A stretch of 5,353 nucleotides of DNA, from the NCBI GenBank assembly GCA_045597125.1, contig JAZODR010000047.1:1-5353 (forward strand). The letters run 5' to 3'. Under the pieces are notes generated by a model. It saw nothing but the letters and a program-made list of their open reading frames with translations. It ran no database searches and was not told the DNA's origin. This document shows, piece by piece, positions 5,055 through 5,353 of this stretch. Numbering within the stretch: the stretch's first letter is position 1; every line of letters starts with the position of its first letter. Source of the DNA: RGIG5579 sp045597125 (GTDB taxonomy: Bacteria > Bacillota > Clostridia > Oscillospirales > SIG627). The translations under genes were made by a program, and so were the position numbers.

Positions 5055-5353
5055 TTAGCCGTTATTTTGGAGTAGAAGCTCGTATAATTCCTCTCGGCAG
5101 TTGATGTTCAGCTTGCCGTAAAGCGTTCTCGTATAGGTCTTTACCGTGTTCTCGGAGAGGTGCATTTTCTCTGCGATTTCCTTACGCTTTTTGCCTGCGA
5201 TAATCATTTCGAGAATTTCGCGCTCTCTCATTGAAAGCGGATTATCTTCTTTTACAAAAGTCAAAACCTTTGCGAGCTTTGCTTCCATCGTCATCGTCGT
5301 GATCTGTACGGCAAGTTCTTCTTTTTGTGCTTCTGTATATGTAGGAATATCCC
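5055..5353 (-). CDS. LuxR/NarL-type transcription regulator, C-terminal DNA-binding end, 5' part beyond window
   Basis: The frame is open from the window edge to TAA at 5057-5055: 98 codons visible. Residues 39-95 of the visible part are a GerE-type helix-turn-helix: LSMREREILEMI, then AGKKRKEIAEKMHLSENTVK, then TYTRTLYGKLNI and a final REELYELL helix. The order L-x-x-R-E-R-E-I-L, K-E-I-A, S-x-x-T-V-K and Y-x-K-L-x-I is the family signature. The Met at 5294 is not the start, because the frame continues upstream through DIPTYTEAQKEELAVQITTM. That segment looks like a helical linker. The N-terminal part could be a receiver, a membrane sensor of the MFS-like kind common in these bacteria, or a TPR region; it cannot be told here. 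It is likely to bind DNA, and the phased array just downstream is its best visible target. Confidence 0.93.
   Translation of the reverse strand, partial: DIPTYTEAQKEELAVQITTMTMEAKLAKVLTFVKEDNPLSMREREILEMIIAGKKRKEIAEKMHLSENTVKTYTRTLYGKLNINCREELYELLLQNNG

Noticed and set aside
5055..5294. A complete 79-residue LuxR-type regulator starting at the Met at 5294
   Set aside because: The frame continues upstream to the window edge without a stop and there is no ribosome site before that Met. It is the end of a longer protein.

Overview
The window reads as a piece of a gut-type Firmicutes genome, most likely a Clostridia/Oscillospirales-like anaerobe. This is inferred from strong GGAGG-type ribosome sites, Gram-positive signal peptides, tandem Ig-like plus InlB-type plus Cys-rich surface modules, a LuxR-type regulator and moderate GC. 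No marker gene fixes the taxonomy. All four supported genes lie on the minus strand, so the biological order runs from high to low coordinates.

Reading in that direction: (1) 5353-5055 is the C-terminal end of a LuxR/NarL-type transcription regulator whose N-terminus lies outside the window. It closes with a strong intrinsic terminator (5034-5001). (2) 5000-4810 is a true intergenic control region. It holds an array of GGGTGA half-sites (seen on the plus strand) phased at about 10 bp, then a palindrome, then an extended -10 promoter element with no recognisable -35 box. (3) 4809-4375 encodes a 144-residue cytosolic-looking protein of unknown function, starting with GTG. (4) 4345-1367, 29 bases further on, encodes a 992-residue surface protein: signal peptide, five degenerate Ig-like domains, one InlB-type repeat, a 21-cysteine repeat region, a C-terminal membrane helix and a Lys-rich tail. 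(5) 1366-1287 carries a terminator-like hairpin directly in front of the next ribosome site. (6) 1286-1 is the start of a secreted parallel beta-helix-like protein, open for 428 codons and cut by the window edge.

The simplest reading is a regulator followed by the surface-protein operon it may control. The LuxR protein, or a relative, would bind the phased array and recruit polymerase to a promoter that looks activator-dependent. The operon would make one small cytosolic protein, one membrane-anchored multidomain surface protein and, past a leaky terminator, a secreted beta-helix protein. The regulator-array link and any adhesion role are inference. The reading frames, signal peptides, domain repeats, array phasing and hairpins are seen directly.
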